The position numbers and the translations under genes were made by a program. Positions 25,950-35,638 of a stretch of DNA of 64,000 bases are shown here, piece by piece. Numbering within the stretch: the first letter of the stretch is position 1; each line of letters begins with the position of its first letter. The DNA lies in assembly GCA_938045295.1 (NCBI GenBank), contig CALINO010000035.1, positions 1-64,000 of the forward strand, read 5' to 3'. The stretch is from an uncultured Arenicella sp. GTDB lineage: Bacteria; Pseudomonadota; Gammaproteobacteria; Arenicellales; Arenicellaceae. The notes under the pieces were generated by a model that ran no database searches, was not told where the DNA came from, and saw nothing but the letters and a program-made list of their open reading frames with translations.

Positions 25950-27950
25950 ATGTCATCGACAAATCGCCAATCTCTCGCTAACGCCATTCGCATACTCAGT
26001 GCTGACGCTGTTCAACAAGCCAACTCAGGTCATCCAGGTGCCCCAATGGGAATGGCTGATATTGCAGAAGTTCTGTGGAATGATTTTCTAGTACACAACC
26101 CGCGCAACCCTAATTGGCCAAACCGTGATCGCTTTATTTTGTCGAACGGGCACGGCTCAATGTTGATATACAGCCTGTTACATCTCTCAGGCTACGATGT
26201 CAGTATTGATGACATTAAAAATTTTCGTCAACTGCACTCAAAAACCCCAGGCCACCCCGAATACGGTTACACCCCAGGGGTTGAAACCACCACTGGCCCA
26301 TTAGGGCAAGGTATTGCTAATGCTGTGGGCATGGCTATTGCTGAAAAAACCTTGGCTGCTCAATTCAACACCGCCAAACATGCGATCGTTGATCACCACA
26401 CCTACGCGTTTATGGGTGACGGCTGCATGATGGAAGGTATATCGCATGAGGCGTGTTCTTTGGCTGGAACCTTAGGTCTTGGTAAATTAATTGCGTTCTG
26501 GGACGACAATGGCATTTCAATCGATGGTGAAGTTGAAGGCTGGTTTACTGACGACACAGTAAAGCGCTTTGAATCTTATGGTTGGCATGTGGTAGCGGGT
26601 GTGGATGGTCATAATCCTGAGGCACTCATTAGCGCAATCACACAAGCCAAAGCTCAATCAGATAAGCCGACCTTGATCTGTTGTAAGACCGTGATTGGCA
26701 AAGGTTCGCCCAATAAAGAGGGCACAGAAAGTTGTCATGGCGCTCCGTTAGGGGTGGATGAAATTTCCTTGGTTCGTGAGCAATTAGGGTGGAGTGCCGA
26801 ACCTTTTGAGGTGCCGCAAGAAGTCAGCGGTGCGTGGAGTGCGGTTGATAAAGGTGCTCAAGCCGAACAAAGCTGGCAGCAATTGTTTGATGACTACCGT
26901 GCTGAAAACCCAGAAAAAGCGGCCGAGTTTACGCGTCGTTTAAATGGCGATTTACCGGAGAATTGGGCGCAAGAAACGGCCAAGCTTATTGCTCAGGCTG
27001 ACAGCGCTGGCGCAACCATGGCAACGCGAAAAGCGAGTTTGCAATCGCTCAATCAACTTGGGCCATTGTTGCCTGAAATTTTAGGCGGTTCGGCTGACCT
27101 AGCAGGCTCTAACTACACTATTTGGGACGATTCAAAAGGCATCAGTGCCGATGATGCGGCTGGTAACTACTTGTATTTTGGTGTGCGTGAATTCGCTATG
27201 GCGGCCATTTGTAATGGCATTTCATTGTACGGTGGTTTTAAGACTTACGGCGGCACGTTCTTAGTGTTTGCTGATTACATGCGTAATGGCATGCGAATGT
27301 CAGCGCTGATGAAGCAGCCAGTGGTGTACGTATTAACCCATGATTCAATTGGCCTGGGTGAAGACGGCCCCACACATCAGCCGATTGAACACACCGCCAG
27401 TTTACGTTTAATTCCGAACATGTCTGTATGGCGACCGTGCGATGCGGTTGAGTCGTTAGTGGCATGGAAGATGGCCATAGAAGCCAATGACCGCCCCAGC
27501 AGTTTGGTGTTCTCACGTCAAAATTTGGCGCACCAAACTCGCAATGCAGAGCAATTGGCCAACATCGAAAAAGGCGGCTATGTTCTAAAAGACTGCGACG
27601 GAACCCCTGAGGTTATTTTGATTGCCACCGGTTCAGAAGTGGCATTGGCGGTTGAAGCCAGTGAATCATTGGCGGCGGCGGGCACGGCAGTGCGTGTGGT
27701 CTCCATGCCATCAACCGATTTATTTGATGCGCAAACAGCGCAATACAAAGAGTCGGTATTGCCGAGTAAAGTGACTAAGCGCGTGGCGTTAGAAGCGGGC
27801 ATCAGTGACTATTGGTACAAATACGTTGGCTTGCAGGGTGCCATCATAGGGATGAATTCATTTGGTGAATCAGCGCCGGCGGATAAGCTGTTTGAGCTTT
27901 ATGGCTTTAGCGTAGAGAACGTAGTAAATACCGTCAATCAATTAGGCTAA
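25950..27950 (+). CDS. tkt: Transketolase
   Basis: Transketolase moves two-carbon units between sugar phosphates in the pentose phosphate pathway, using thiamine diphosphate. I start at the ATG at 25950, which follows GGAG (25938-25941) and gives a 666-residue protein of normal family length. The frame is open upstream to an ATG at 25854, but that would add 32 residues with no family match. Conserved segments: [14 protein letters not shown] near the N-terminus, [14 protein letters not shown], the ThDP motif [13 protein letters not shown], and in the pyrimidine domain the [17 protein letters not shown] loop. pgk follows after 33 bases, suggesting an operon of central carbon genes. Confidence 0.97.
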   Translation: MSSTNRQSLANAIRILSADAVQQANSGHPGAPMGMADIAEVLWNDFLVHNPRNPNWPNRDRFILSNGHGSMLIYSLLHLSGYDVSIDDIKNFRQLHSKTPGHPEYGYTPGVETTTGPLGQGIANAVGMAIAEKTLAAQFNTAKHAIVDHHTYAFMGDGCMMEGISHEACSLAGTLGLGKLIAFWDDNGISIDGEVEGWFTDDTVKRFESYGWHVVAGVDGHNPEALISAITQAKAQSDKPTLICCKTVIGKGSPNKEGTESCHGAPLGVDEISLVREQLGWSAEPFEVPQEVSGAWSAVDKGAQAEQSWQQLFDDYRAENPEKAAEFTRRLNGDLPENWAQETAKLIAQADSAGATMATRKASLQSLNQLGPLLPEILGGSADLAGSNYTIWDDSKGISADDAAGNYLYFGVREFAMAAICNGISLYGGFKTYGGTFLVFADYMRNGMRMSALMKQPVVYVLTHDSIGLGEDGPTHQPIEHTASLRLIPNMSVWRPCDAVESLVAWKMAIEANDRPSSLVFSRQNLAHQTRNAEQLANIEKGGYVLKDCDGTPEVILIATGSEVALAVEASESLAAAGTAVRVVSMPSTDLFDAQTAQYKESVLPSKVTKRVALEAGISDYWYKYVGLQGAIIGMNSFGESAPADKLFELYGFSVENVVNTVNQLG

Positions 27951-27983
27951 TTCGGCCGAAAACACACTAAACACAGAGTAAAA

Positions 27984-29159
27984 ATGGCAGTAAATCGCAT
28001 GCAAGACCAGACCTTGTCTGGCAAGAAAGTATTAATTCGCTTAGACCTTAATGTGCCGCTCAATAATGGTGTTATCAGTAATGATGCGCGTATTAAAGCA
28101 TCGCTGCCAAGCATCAAGCTGGCGGTGCAGGCAGGCGCTAAAGTTATGCTGATGTCGCATTTGGGGCGCCCCACTGAAGGTGTTTATGAGCAAGAATTTT
28201 CATTGGCTCCGGTTGCTGATCATTTAACCCAATTGTTAGGGCAGTCTGTGCGGTTAGAGAAGGATTGGCTGCAAGGCGTTGAGCTTAACGATGGCGAAGT
28301 TGTGTTGTGTGAAAACGTCCGTTTCAATGTTGGCGAAAAAGCCAATGACGATGCCTTGGCGAAAACCATGGCCTCGTTGTGCGATGTGTTCGTAATGGAC
28401 GCTTTTGGAACAGCGCATCGAGCCCAAGCATCCACTCATGGTGTGGCTAAGTACGCACCAGTGGCCTGTGCAGGCCCATTATTGGCCAATGAGTTGGATG
28501 CGCTGGCAAAAGCGTTAGACAACCCAGCGCGGCCGATCGTCGCCATTGTTGGTGGCTCTAAAGTCTCAACAAAGCTGACAGTGTTGGAAACCTTGTCGGA
28601 AAAAGTAGATCAGTTGATTGTTGGTGGTGGTATTGCCAATACGTTTATAGCGGCGGCTGGCCACGGTGTTGGTAAGTCTTTGTATGAAGCTGACTTGATC
28701 GACGAGGCCAATCGTTTAAGCGCGCAAGCGAAAGCCACCGACGGTGACATTCCAGTTCCGGTAGACGTGGTGTGTGGCAAAGAGTTTTCGCCAGAAGCAG
28801 AGGCTGAAACCAAGTCTGTGGCTTCTGTGCAAGAGGGCGACATGGTGTTTGATATTGGCCCTAAAACGGCTGAGCAGTTCGCTGACTTGCTTAAAGGCGC
28901 TGGCACGATTTTATGGAATGGCCCCGTTGGCGTGTTTGAGTTTGATCAATTTGGTGAAGGAACGAAATCGTTAGCGTTAGCCATTGCTGACTCTGAGGCA
29001 TTTTCAGTGGCTGGCGGTGGTGACACTGTTGCGGCGATTGAAAAGTACGGTGTTGCTGACCAGGTGTCTTACATTTCAACTGGCGGCGGTGCTTTTTTGG
29101 AGTTCTTAGAGGGCAAAAAGTTGCCGGCTGTTGAGATCCTAGAGCAGCGAGCAAAATAA
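27984..29159 (+). CDS. pgk: Phosphoglycerate kinase
   Basis: Pgk transfers phosphate between 1,3-bisphosphoglycerate and ADP in glycolysis and gluconeogenesis. The 391-residue protein has the N-domain signature [21 protein letters not shown], the [10 protein letters not shown] segment and [12 protein letters not shown]. The C-domain nucleotide site includes [25 protein letters not shown] and [13 protein letters not shown]. It follows tkt by 33 bases. The erythrose-4-phosphate dehydrogenase gene (epd) found between tkt and pgk in many Gammaproteobacteria is missing here. Confidence 0.97.
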   Translation: MAVNRMQDQTLSGKKVLIRLDLNVPLNNGVISNDARIKASLPSIKLAVQAGAKVMLMSHLGRPTEGVYEQEFSLAPVADHLTQLLGQSVRLEKDWLQGVELNDGEVVLCENVRFNVGEKANDDALAKTMASLCDVFVMDAFGTAHRAQASTHGVAKYAPVACAGPLLANELDALAKALDNPARPIVAIVGGSKVSTKLTVLETLSEKVDQLIVGGGIANTFIAAAGHGVGKSLYEADLIDEANRLSAQAKATDGDIPVPVDVVCGKEFSPEAEAETKSVASVQEGDMVFDIGPKTAEQFADLLKGAGTILWNGPVGVFEFDQFGEGTKSLALAIADSEAFSVAGGGDTVAAIEKYGVADQVSYISTGGGAFLEFLEGKKLPAVEILEQRAK

Positions 29160-29444
29160 GCGCAATTTTTACAGTTATTTTGTGTCCGGTTGGTGCGATT
29201 TGTGTCATCTATGTTATATTTATTTGATATTGTTTGTATAAAAACCAATAATTTACATTAATCAAATGAAGTAATACATTATGTCAAACAGTGTATTGCT
29301 GTTTGCTTATGTGATTAAATGCTGACAAATAAAGCCGACAGAGCTGCGAAAATAAATAATAAATCCTCATTTCCGTGTGGGAACTTGAGAGGTGAAAGAG
29401 TGGATGCAAGAATGAAACAGGGTGGGATACAAAAAAGGTCGAAG

Positions 29445-31298
29445 ATGCATATGGCGCGTAGCCTATCCTGTGCGCTGCTCGCGCTGTCCGCAGCTTTGCC
29501 TGTTACTCAGGCAATAGCGCTTGGCCTCGGCGGTGTGAAAACACAATCGTATATTGGCCAACCATTGCGAGTTGAGATACCACTTTATAACGTTGAAGCA
29601 CCTGATTCATTAGAAATTGACTTTGAACGACTTGATGGCAGCAGTGCGGAAGGCTTGTCGGCGGTGTTGAGTCGTGCCGATTCACAGCTGTCTATTGTGA
29701 TTCAATCCGAAGGCGTAGTAAACGAGCCTTATTTTAACTTTGCGTTGAACTTAGATGATCAAGGCAATGCGTTCAGAAAGCAGTTTACGGTCTTGTTGGA
29801 TCTGTCGCCATCTGCTGAGCGCGAAGTTATTACTGGGTCAGTGCAAGAGCGCAGTCAGCCATACAATGATGGCGGTGCCCAACTGTCCGTACAGAGTGTT
29901 GAAAATTCTACTGCGCCGGGTTCTGTCATGGGGCCTTATGATTGGGCTGAAGCCGGTTCCATACCTGAAAAATTTGGTGCGGTGTTAGACGGTCAATCAC
30001 TGTGGCGTGTTGCTAGGCGTATTAGCCCTGCGATGAATGTCACCAATAATCAAATGATGTGGGCGCTGTACAAGGCAAATCCTGAAGCTTTTTCCACGGA
30101 TAAGATAGAAAGCTTGCAAGCGGGTACGTATTTATCCATACCGCAAGCAGCTCAAGTGGCGTCGGTTTCAGACAGCGAAGCTAAGAGATTTTTAGACAGT
30201 TTGTCAAGAGGCACTGTGGCGCCGGTGGCGGCCAATGCTGAGGGTGAACAACAAGCAGTTTCATCTGATCAAACGTTGTTAGACGAGTTTGAAGATCCAT
30301 TGGCGGCGGTTGATGATCTGGGTGATGAGGCTCTTGATGCCGCATCTTCAGATGCTGAGGTTGCGCAAGCCGGAAATCAAAATTTTCAACTGACCGGGCT
30401 CGGCACCTCAGTAAATGAAGACGGTGAACTTGTTTCAGTGGATGGTCAATCGGGGGAAATTATTGCCTCCTTGTCCGACACCATTGCCAGTATGACTGAG
30501 CAATTAGGGCGAAAAGACAAACAGATAGAAGTGTTAGAAGGGCAGGTTGCGGAGCTTCAAGAATATATTGAAAGCGATTCAGCACTGTCGTTGGATGCCG
30601 TTGGTGGTGGTTCTCAAGAGTCTGCCCAAGTGGTTGAGGATACGTCGGCCGTGCAAAGCGATGTGGCGAAACTAGAATCAGTCACTGCTCAAAGTGATGA
30701 CTCAGAAAGTACGGCGTCAAAATTGGCGAAATCACCGTATGTGTGGCTGCTTGGCTTATTAGGTTTATTGGTTTTAGCTGCGTTACTGTTTAGGGAGCGA
30801 TTGGCCAGTTTGTGGCGCTCATTGAATATAGGCGGTGAAAAAGAGCCCATTGAATTTGCGCCAGCGTCATACGATGTGAGCGAAATTAATCAACCTTCAG
30901 TGGCTGTTTTAGAACCTCAAGAGCGAAGCGCGGTATCAACGAGTAGTGTTAATGAGGCGCCAAGTCTGGATGAGCTGACGTCAGAGTTAGACTTTGATGA
31001 GCCATATTCAGAGCCTCAAGTCTTTGAAGTTGAAGAAGACTTAGATTTTGATGAGCGTTTTGCAAAGTTGTTAGAAGAAGGTGAGTTTGAGTTCGCTCGT
31101 CAGTTGTTAGACATTGCGCATGGCCGTGAAGTGGAACATGAGAAATATCACTTTTATCGTTTGCAGTTGCTTGCTAAATCAAACGACGAAGACGCTTTCT
31201 ACGACTATTACTATTCAATTGAAAACGATATCTCAGGGTTTGAAAGCACTGTGCAAACTGATATTTCTAAATTGGTGGTTCAATTAGCTCAGCATTAA
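29445..31298 (+). CDS. fimV: Type IV pilus assembly/regulatory protein FimV
   Basis: FimV is an inner-membrane peptidoglycan-binding hub needed for twitching, secretin assembly and polar placement; in Pseudomonas it works with PilG and adenylate cyclase. I start at the ATG at 29445, preceded by AAAAAAGG and giving a clean signal peptide cut near residue 25; the frame is open to 29319. Domains: the FimV N-terminal motif GLGGVKTQSYIGQPLRVEIPLYN, a LysM-like region (about 176-232), an acidic linker, a coiled coil (about 342-375), a membrane helix (432-450) and the C-terminal FimV domain (535-617, DFDERFAKLLEEGEFEFARQ). At about 617 residues it is shorter than Pseudomonas FimV (over 900), mainly in the acidic cytoplasmic part. 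Confidence 0.9.
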   Translation: MHMARSLSCALLALSAALPVTQAIALGLGGVKTQSYIGQPLRVEIPLYNVEAPDSLEIDFERLDGSSAEGLSAVLSRADSQLSIVIQSEGVVNEPYFNFALNLDDQGNAFRKQFTVLLDLSPSAEREVITGSVQERSQPYNDGGAQLSVQSVENSTAPGSVMGPYDWAEAGSIPEKFGAVLDGQSLWRVARRISPAMNVTNNQMMWALYKANPEAFSTDKIESLQAGTYLSIPQAAQVASVSDSEAKRFLDSLSRGTVAPVAANAEGEQQAVSSDQTLLDEFEDPLAAVDDLGDEALDAASSDAEVAQAGNQNFQLTGLGTSVNEDGELVSVDGQSGEIIASLSDTIASMTEQLGRKDKQIEVLEGQVAELQEYIESDSALSLDAVGGGSQESAQVVEDTSAVQSDVAKLESVTAQSDDSESTASKLAKSPYVWLLGLLGLLVLAALLFRERLASLWRSLNIGGEKEPIEFAPASYDVSEINQPSVAVLEPQERSAVSTSSVNEAPSLDELTSELDFDEPYSEPQVFEVEEDLDFDERFAKLLEEGEFEFARQLLDIAHGREVEHEKYHFYRLQLLAKSNDEDAFYDYYYSIENDISGFESTVQTDISKLVVQLAQH

Positions 31299-31324
31299 AT
31301 TGATGCTGGGTCTGCTTTTTATTT

Positions 31325-31834
31325 ATGCCGGCATTTCCTCCAATTGTTGGCAGTAGTCCTAAAATTGTGATTCTAGGTTCGATGCCTAGCGTTAAATCAT
31401 TGCAAGCGCAGCAATATTATGCGCATCCAAGAAATGCCTTTTGGCCGATCATGTCGTCGCTGTTTAATGTCGCTGGTGACTACGCCTGCAGAGCTGCGCA
31501 GCTCACGAATAATCGAGTGGCGGTTTGGGATGTGCTTTACAGCTGTGAGCGAGATGGTAGTTTAGACAGCAATATTGTTGCAGCCAGTGAGCAAGTCAAT
31601 GACTTCAAACTGTTTTTTAGTAAACATCGTAGCGTAACGTTGGTTGGGTTTAATGGCCTTTCAGCACGCAAAATTTTTAATCGGCATTGCCGCTTTGTCT
31701 ATGATCTGTTTCCCGACATTGCATGGGTGGATTTGCCCTCTTCTAGCCCTGCGTATGCGGCCATGAGCGTGCAACAGAAATGCCAAATTTGGGGTGATCG
31801 GCTTGCCCTTAAAGAAAGTGAGCTAGGTAAATAA
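31325..31834 (+). CDS. DNA-deoxyinosine (hypoxanthine) glycosylase, UDG superfamily family 6
   Basis: The 169-residue enzyme should remove deaminated adenine (hypoxanthine) from DNA. It has the family motif LGSMPSVKSLQAQQYYAHPRNAFW, in which Asn37 matches the catalytic Asn of the archaeal HDG, and the C-terminal LPSSSPAYAAMSVQQK segment that replaces the usual UDG HPSPLS loop. The start ATG follows fimV by 26 bases and ycgN begins one base after the stop, so it sits within a short run. No link to pilus function is implied. Confidence 0.88.
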   Translation: MPAFPPIVGSSPKIVILGSMPSVKSLQAQQYYAHPRNAFWPIMSSLFNVAGDYACRAAQLTNNRVAVWDVLYSCERDGSLDSNIVAASEQVNDFKLFFSKHRSVTLVGFNGLSARKIFNRHCRFVYDLFPDIAWVDLPSSSPAYAAMSVQQKCQIWGDRLALKESELGK

Positions 31835-31835
31835 C

Positions 31836-32318
31836 GTGACCAAGAAGACGCTACCGCTTGACTCTGGCGACCAACAGTCGCAACAACGCTTTTGGGAGCA
31901 CAAATCGTTGCATGAGATGTCGCACTCTGAGTGGGAGTCTGTGTGTGATGGGTGTGCGAAGTGTTGTTTAACCCAGCTTGAAGATGAAGACACGCAACAA
32001 TTGGTTTTTACCAATGTGGCCTGCGATTTGTTGAATGACGGTACTTGCCTTTGCTTGGATTATGACAATCGCAGTGACCGTGTTCCAAGTTGCATTACTA
32101 TGGACGCCGGTAATGTTGATCAGGCGGTTGAGTTTGCACCGCCTACCTGTGCGTATCGTTTGCTTTTTCTTGGTGAACCGTTGCCGTCGTGGCATCATTT
32201 AATTAGTGGCGATAAAGCACTGATTCATGAGCGCGACAAATCAGTGCAAGGGCGAGTCATTTTTCAGCGTGACATCGTGCCGGAACAAATAGAAGACTAC
32301 GTGGTTGAGTGGGTGTAA
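31836..32318 (+). CDS. ycgN: YcgN/UPF0260 cysteine-cluster protein
   Basis: The 160-residue protein begins with GTG one base after the previous stop codon; no ATG is near. It shows the UPF0260 pattern: FWEHKSLHEMSHSEWESVCDGCAKCC with Cys37, Cys40, Cys43 and Cys44, then VACDLLNDGTCLCLDY and PTCAYRLL, and a late RVIFQRDIVPEQIEDYVVEWV tail. The cysteine set suggests a metal or Fe-S site, but the biochemical role is not established. Closely coupled to the glycosylase gene. Confidence 0.9.
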   Translation: MTKKTLPLDSGDQQSQQRFWEHKSLHEMSHSEWESVCDGCAKCCLTQLEDEDTQQLVFTNVACDLLNDGTCLCLDYDNRSDRVPSCITMDAGNVDQAVEFAPPTCAYRLLFLGEPLPSWHHLISGDKALIHERDKSVQGRVIFQRDIVPEQIEDYVVEWV

Positions 32319-32461
32319 TGGCGTGAGTCAATGCGCAAACAAATGTCAATTGCGTGGCGATCGCTGTAGGGCGAGTTTGCCAGTAACAACATGGTGTATA
32401 CTGGCCGTCAATTCCGCGATAAGTCGCAACCCATGAATATGAAAAGCATCTGGAGAGAAAA

Positions 32462-32977
32462 TTGATTGCAAAAGGGTGGTATTGGTTAGGTTTGATCGGC
32501 AGTCTGTTATTGCTCGCTGTGGCGTACTTTTATTTTCAGCGCCAGTTAGGCTTAGATCCTTGCCCTTTGTGCATGTTTCAGCGCGCCGCATTGGTGGGTG
32601 TTGCTTTCTTTTGCTTGATTGGTTTGTTGACTCGCCCCAAAAAGGTGGGTGCCAAATTGGTTGCGTTTGGCGCAACGATTTTTTCACTGTTAGGGTTGTT
32701 GGTGGCTGGTAGGCAAGTGTGGTTACAGCATTTGCCAGAAGACAGGGTGCCTGAGTGTGGTCCAGGTTTGGACTTTATGTTGGATGCCTTTCCGCTCTCG
32801 CAAGTCATTACGCAAGTGTTTCAAGGTAGTGGCGAATGTGCCGAAGTACAGTGGACGTGGTTAAGCTTCAGCATGCCTGAGTGGATGTTATTTATTTTTC
32901 TGGTGATGTCGATCATCTGCTTGCGCATATTGTTCAGCCGAGAGAGGAACTATTTTTCAGGCGCTTTAGGCCGATAG
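32462..32977 (+). CDS. dsbB: Disulfide bond formation protein DsbB
   Basis: DsbB reoxidises periplasmic DsbA and passes electrons to quinone. The 171-residue protein has four predicted membrane helices and both redox pairs: Cys34/Cys37 in LDPCPLCMFQR, with Arg41 placed for quinone binding, and Cys99/Cys126 in PECGPGL and GECAEVQW. The start is a TTG at 32462, chosen because GGAG (32452-32455) lies six bases upstream and the two nearby ATGs are out of frame. It is transcribed with space on both sides; no dsbA is adjacent. Confidence 0.95.
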   Translation: MIAKGWYWLGLIGSLLLLAVAYFYFQRQLGLDPCPLCMFQRAALVGVAFFCLIGLLTRPKKVGAKLVAFGATIFSLLGLLVAGRQVWLQHLPEDRVPECGPGLDFMLDAFPLSQVITQVFQGSGECAEVQWTWLSFSMPEWMLFIFLVMSIICLRILFSRERNYFSGALGR

Positions 32978-33120
32978 AAAGGTGCTTTTGGCTGATGTCG
33001 TTCAGCCGATATATCAATACATAGGCTGAGTTAGTTGTTGATTTTTTATCGGCACGCTGTTGTATAGGCGCCTACTATTGCCCAGGTCTTCTTCTTAAAT
33101 CCGAGCTAAGTCGCTAAAAT

Positions 33121-33149
33121 TTGGCCACGTATGGTGAATAAACTATAAT
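33121..33149 (+). promoter_or_regulatory. Probable sigma-70 promoter of the subtilase gene
   Basis: TTGGCC (33121-33126) and a perfect -10 TATAAT (33144-33149) are separated by 17 bases. The ATG of the subtilase gene lies about 97 bases downstream. Confidence 0.6.
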
Positions 33150-33245
33150 AATTTTGTTTGCTGTAATAAAGTATCCTGTTATTGGCTTTCCTATCGTTGC
33201 GGGTGAGTCTTGCGAAACAACCTTTATGCAAAAGTAGAAGTAGAT

Positions 33246-35456
33246 ATGACCAACGTTAAACAATCGAAGAGCTTGGGCTCTATTTCAACAGGTGCGCGCG
33301 CAGTAAATGCAAAAGCCAAGCTCGCAAAAAGCATTCTTATGGCTTTGGGTGTTAGTGCAATAACAGTGGCTGGAGGTATTGGCAGTGTGCATGCGCAACA
33401 AGTGGCGTATTTAGACAGCGGTGTAGACCCGTCTCGTGGGTTTAATATTGTCGGTGGCTTCAATTATATAACTAACTCGGATGACACCAGTGACGTGTCT
33501 GATCGCGAAGGCGAAGGTCACGGAACGATATCGGCTCGGTTAATTACAGAATCCTTTTCAGGCGACATAGTGCCGTATGTGATTACCGATGGCTCGCTTG
33601 ATCGCAGTAATGAAGACGCGGTTCGGCGCGCCAGAGATCTGGCCATTAATGACATCATCGGTCGTGATTCTATTCGAGTGGTCGGGATTACATGGGGCAC
33701 GTCAGGCATTACGGGTGATGCCACTTCATTAATTCCTGACTTAGTGTCTGATAATAAAGTAGTGGCAATTATGGCGGGCAATAATGTTGCCAGTCAGCCC
33801 AACACATTGGCCACCGCGCACTTTGATTTGGATGGCGTGATTATTGTCGGCGCTACCGACGGCGATGGCGTATTGTTGCCAGAATCAAATCGTGCCGGCA
33901 CCACACAAAATAAATATGTGGCGGCCATTGGTTTGCCGTCTGAAGATGCAACGTTAGGCGGCACTTCTTGGGCAGCCGCCCGCATTAGCGGTATTGCCGG
34001 TGCCGTGTTGTTACAAAACCCTAATTTAACCGCTGCAGAAGTGGTGGATGTTATCTTGCAATCGGCGGAAGACCGCGGTGCGGTTGGTACCGATGCTGAA
34101 TACGGGCGTGGCGTTATTTTGAACGCCCAGCAGGTGTTGAATAATGTAATTGGGCCGGTGGTTGTGCCCACACCAGAAACCCCCACTACGCCTACGCAAC
34201 CTGAATCGTCTGGCGGTGGTGGTGGCGGTGGCGCTGGTGCGTTATTGATTGGCGGTGCGTTAGCGGGTGCTTTGGTTCTGTTGCGTAAGCCTTCTGATAA
34301 GCTGGAAAAAACATTGGTGCTTGATTCTTATGGGCGTTCATTTGGTTTGGATTTGAATGATCATATTGAAGTTAAAGACCAAGTATTGCATTTGGATCAA
34401 TTCTTTCATGCGTTGAACCAAACCACCGTCAGCGATGGCGCATACCTGCCAGGTTTGAAAACGCAAGTGGCGTTTTCAGCGGCAACCAGTGTTGACCCGC
34501 GCGATGACATGATTAAGTATTTTGCTGCCCCGGGTGATAAAGCGTTTGCCGATGAGCAAGCCAATTTGTCTGTGGTGTCGCAAAGCCAGTTGAGTAAAGG
34601 GGTGTTACTTACCGCTGGTTATAAAGTAAACCCTGAACAAGAATTTTCTGGCTCAGGCTCTCTGACCGCGTCGCAAGACTTTGGGCGATCTTCGTTTCTC
34701 AGCGGCCAGTCCTTTGGTTCCGCTCTTTCTGGTTTTAACTCGCAGGCGCAAACCTTGAGCGTCGGCTTTCAGCCAACCAAATTAAATAAATCATCGTTTA
34801 AGTTAGGCTTGGTGTCTGGAAGTAAGAGCGGTCGTTATCAAGAAGAGTCGCTGTCATCGATTTTCCAAGGCAGTTATGTGTTTGATGACAACGTTAATTT
34901 ACGATTACAGGTAGGCCAATTAGAAGAAAAAGGCAGTGTGTTGGGCAGCGCTTCAGGCGGTATTTTTGGTGTTGAGCAAGCCACAACGTACGCAATGAAT
35001 TTGACCGGCAATATCAAGCTGAGCAATCGTTTCGATTTGATTGCTAATTACGGTATTGGCCGTACTAAGGTAGAAGCAAGCAAAGACAGCTTATTGAGTG
35101 AGTTCTCCACTCTCCGAAGCGATTGGTATAGCGCCGGGGTTGTTGGCAATAATATTTTTCGCAGTAAAGACCAATTGGGTTTTGCTGTCTCGCAACCACT
35201 CAAAATTCAAGAAGGCTCTTTGGATTACTCGATACCCGTAGGCCGATTTGCCAATGGCGATGTTCGTTTTGATACCGAGCGGGTGAACCTGGCTGAAACC
35301 AATGCCAGCGAGCGCAGCGTTGAAGCGTACTATCGCACTTTGCTCAGCGATCGTTTGGAATTGGGTGGTTTTGTGCAATACCGCATCAACCCCAATCATG
35401 TGAAAGATCTGGGTGATGAAGCGATTGTGATGGCCACATTACGGTGGTGGCGATAA
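33246..35456 (+). CDS. Exported S8 (subtilisin-like) serine protease with a C-terminal barrel-like domain
   Basis: The 736-residue protein starts at the ATG at 33246 (a TTG at 33210 is less likely). A long basic signal sequence ends near SVHA-QQ at about residue 49. The protease domain (about 50-310) has an intact triad: Asp57 (LDSGVD), His92 (GEGHGT) and Ser241 (GGTSWAAA), with the oxyanion Asn in AGNN near 179-180. A Pro/Thr linker, seven Gly (about 323-329), a hydrophobic stretch and LRK follow. The last 385 residues are beta-rich, with SQPLKIQEGSL and a WW-R ending, resembling barrel domains of autotransporter-like S8 proteases. It may thus be surface-displayed or self-secreted, but the Gly-hydrophobic-basic segment in mid-chain is unusual. 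Confidence 0.83.
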   Translation: MTNVKQSKSLGSISTGARAVNAKAKLAKSILMALGVSAITVAGGIGSVHAQQVAYLDSGVDPSRGFNIVGGFNYITNSDDTSDVSDREGEGHGTISARLITESFSGDIVPYVITDGSLDRSNEDAVRRARDLAINDIIGRDSIRVVGITWGTSGITGDATSLIPDLVSDNKVVAIMAGNNVASQPNTLATAHFDLDGVIIVGATDGDGVLLPESNRAGTTQNKYVAAIGLPSEDATLGGTSWAAARISGIAGAVLLQNPNLTAAEVVDVILQSAEDRGAVGTDAEYGRGVILNAQQVLNNVIGPVVVPTPETPTTPTQPESSGGGGGGGAGALLIGGALAGALVLLRKPSDKLEKTLVLDSYGRSFGLDLNDHIEVKDQVLHLDQFFHALNQTTVSDGAYLPGLKTQVAFSAATSVDPRDDMIKYFAAPGDKAFADEQANLSVVSQSQLSKGVLLTAGYKVNPEQEFSGSGSLTASQDFGRSSFLSGQSFGSALSGFNSQAQTLSVGFQPTKLNKSSFKLGLVSGSKSGRYQEESLSSIFQGSYVFDDNVNLRLQVGQLEEKGSVLGSASGGIFGVEQATTYAMNLTGNIKLSNRFDLIANYGIGRTKVEASKDSLLSEFSTLRSDWYSAGVVGNNIFRSKDQLGFAVSQPLKIQEGSLDYSIPVGRFANGDVRFDTERVNLAETNASERSVEAYYRTLLSDRLELGGFVQYRINPNHVKDLGDEAIVMATLRWWR

Positions 35457-35594
35457 TCGTCATTAGGCAGAGCTGTTTATATTATTGAGCCGCTTTCTCT
35501 TAGTGTCGGCTAGCGGCAGGGGCACTGTCAAAGAGCAAATCCAAGGCATCACACAACAAATGCCGCTTTAACAGGCGTAAACCCAGCCAAAGCT

Positions 35595-35603
35595 TGGTAC
35601 AAT
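35595..35603 (+). promoter_or_regulatory. Extended -10 element upstream of cysS
   Basis: TGGTACAAT is a TG-N-TACAAT extended -10. Transcription would begin near 35610, giving a leader of only some 15-30 nt before the candidate cysS starts. It argues against the TTG at 35594, which lies inside this element. Confidence 0.6.
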
Positions 35604-35638
35604 CGCGCGTTGATATTTTGCAATATGTGCGTTTTCCT

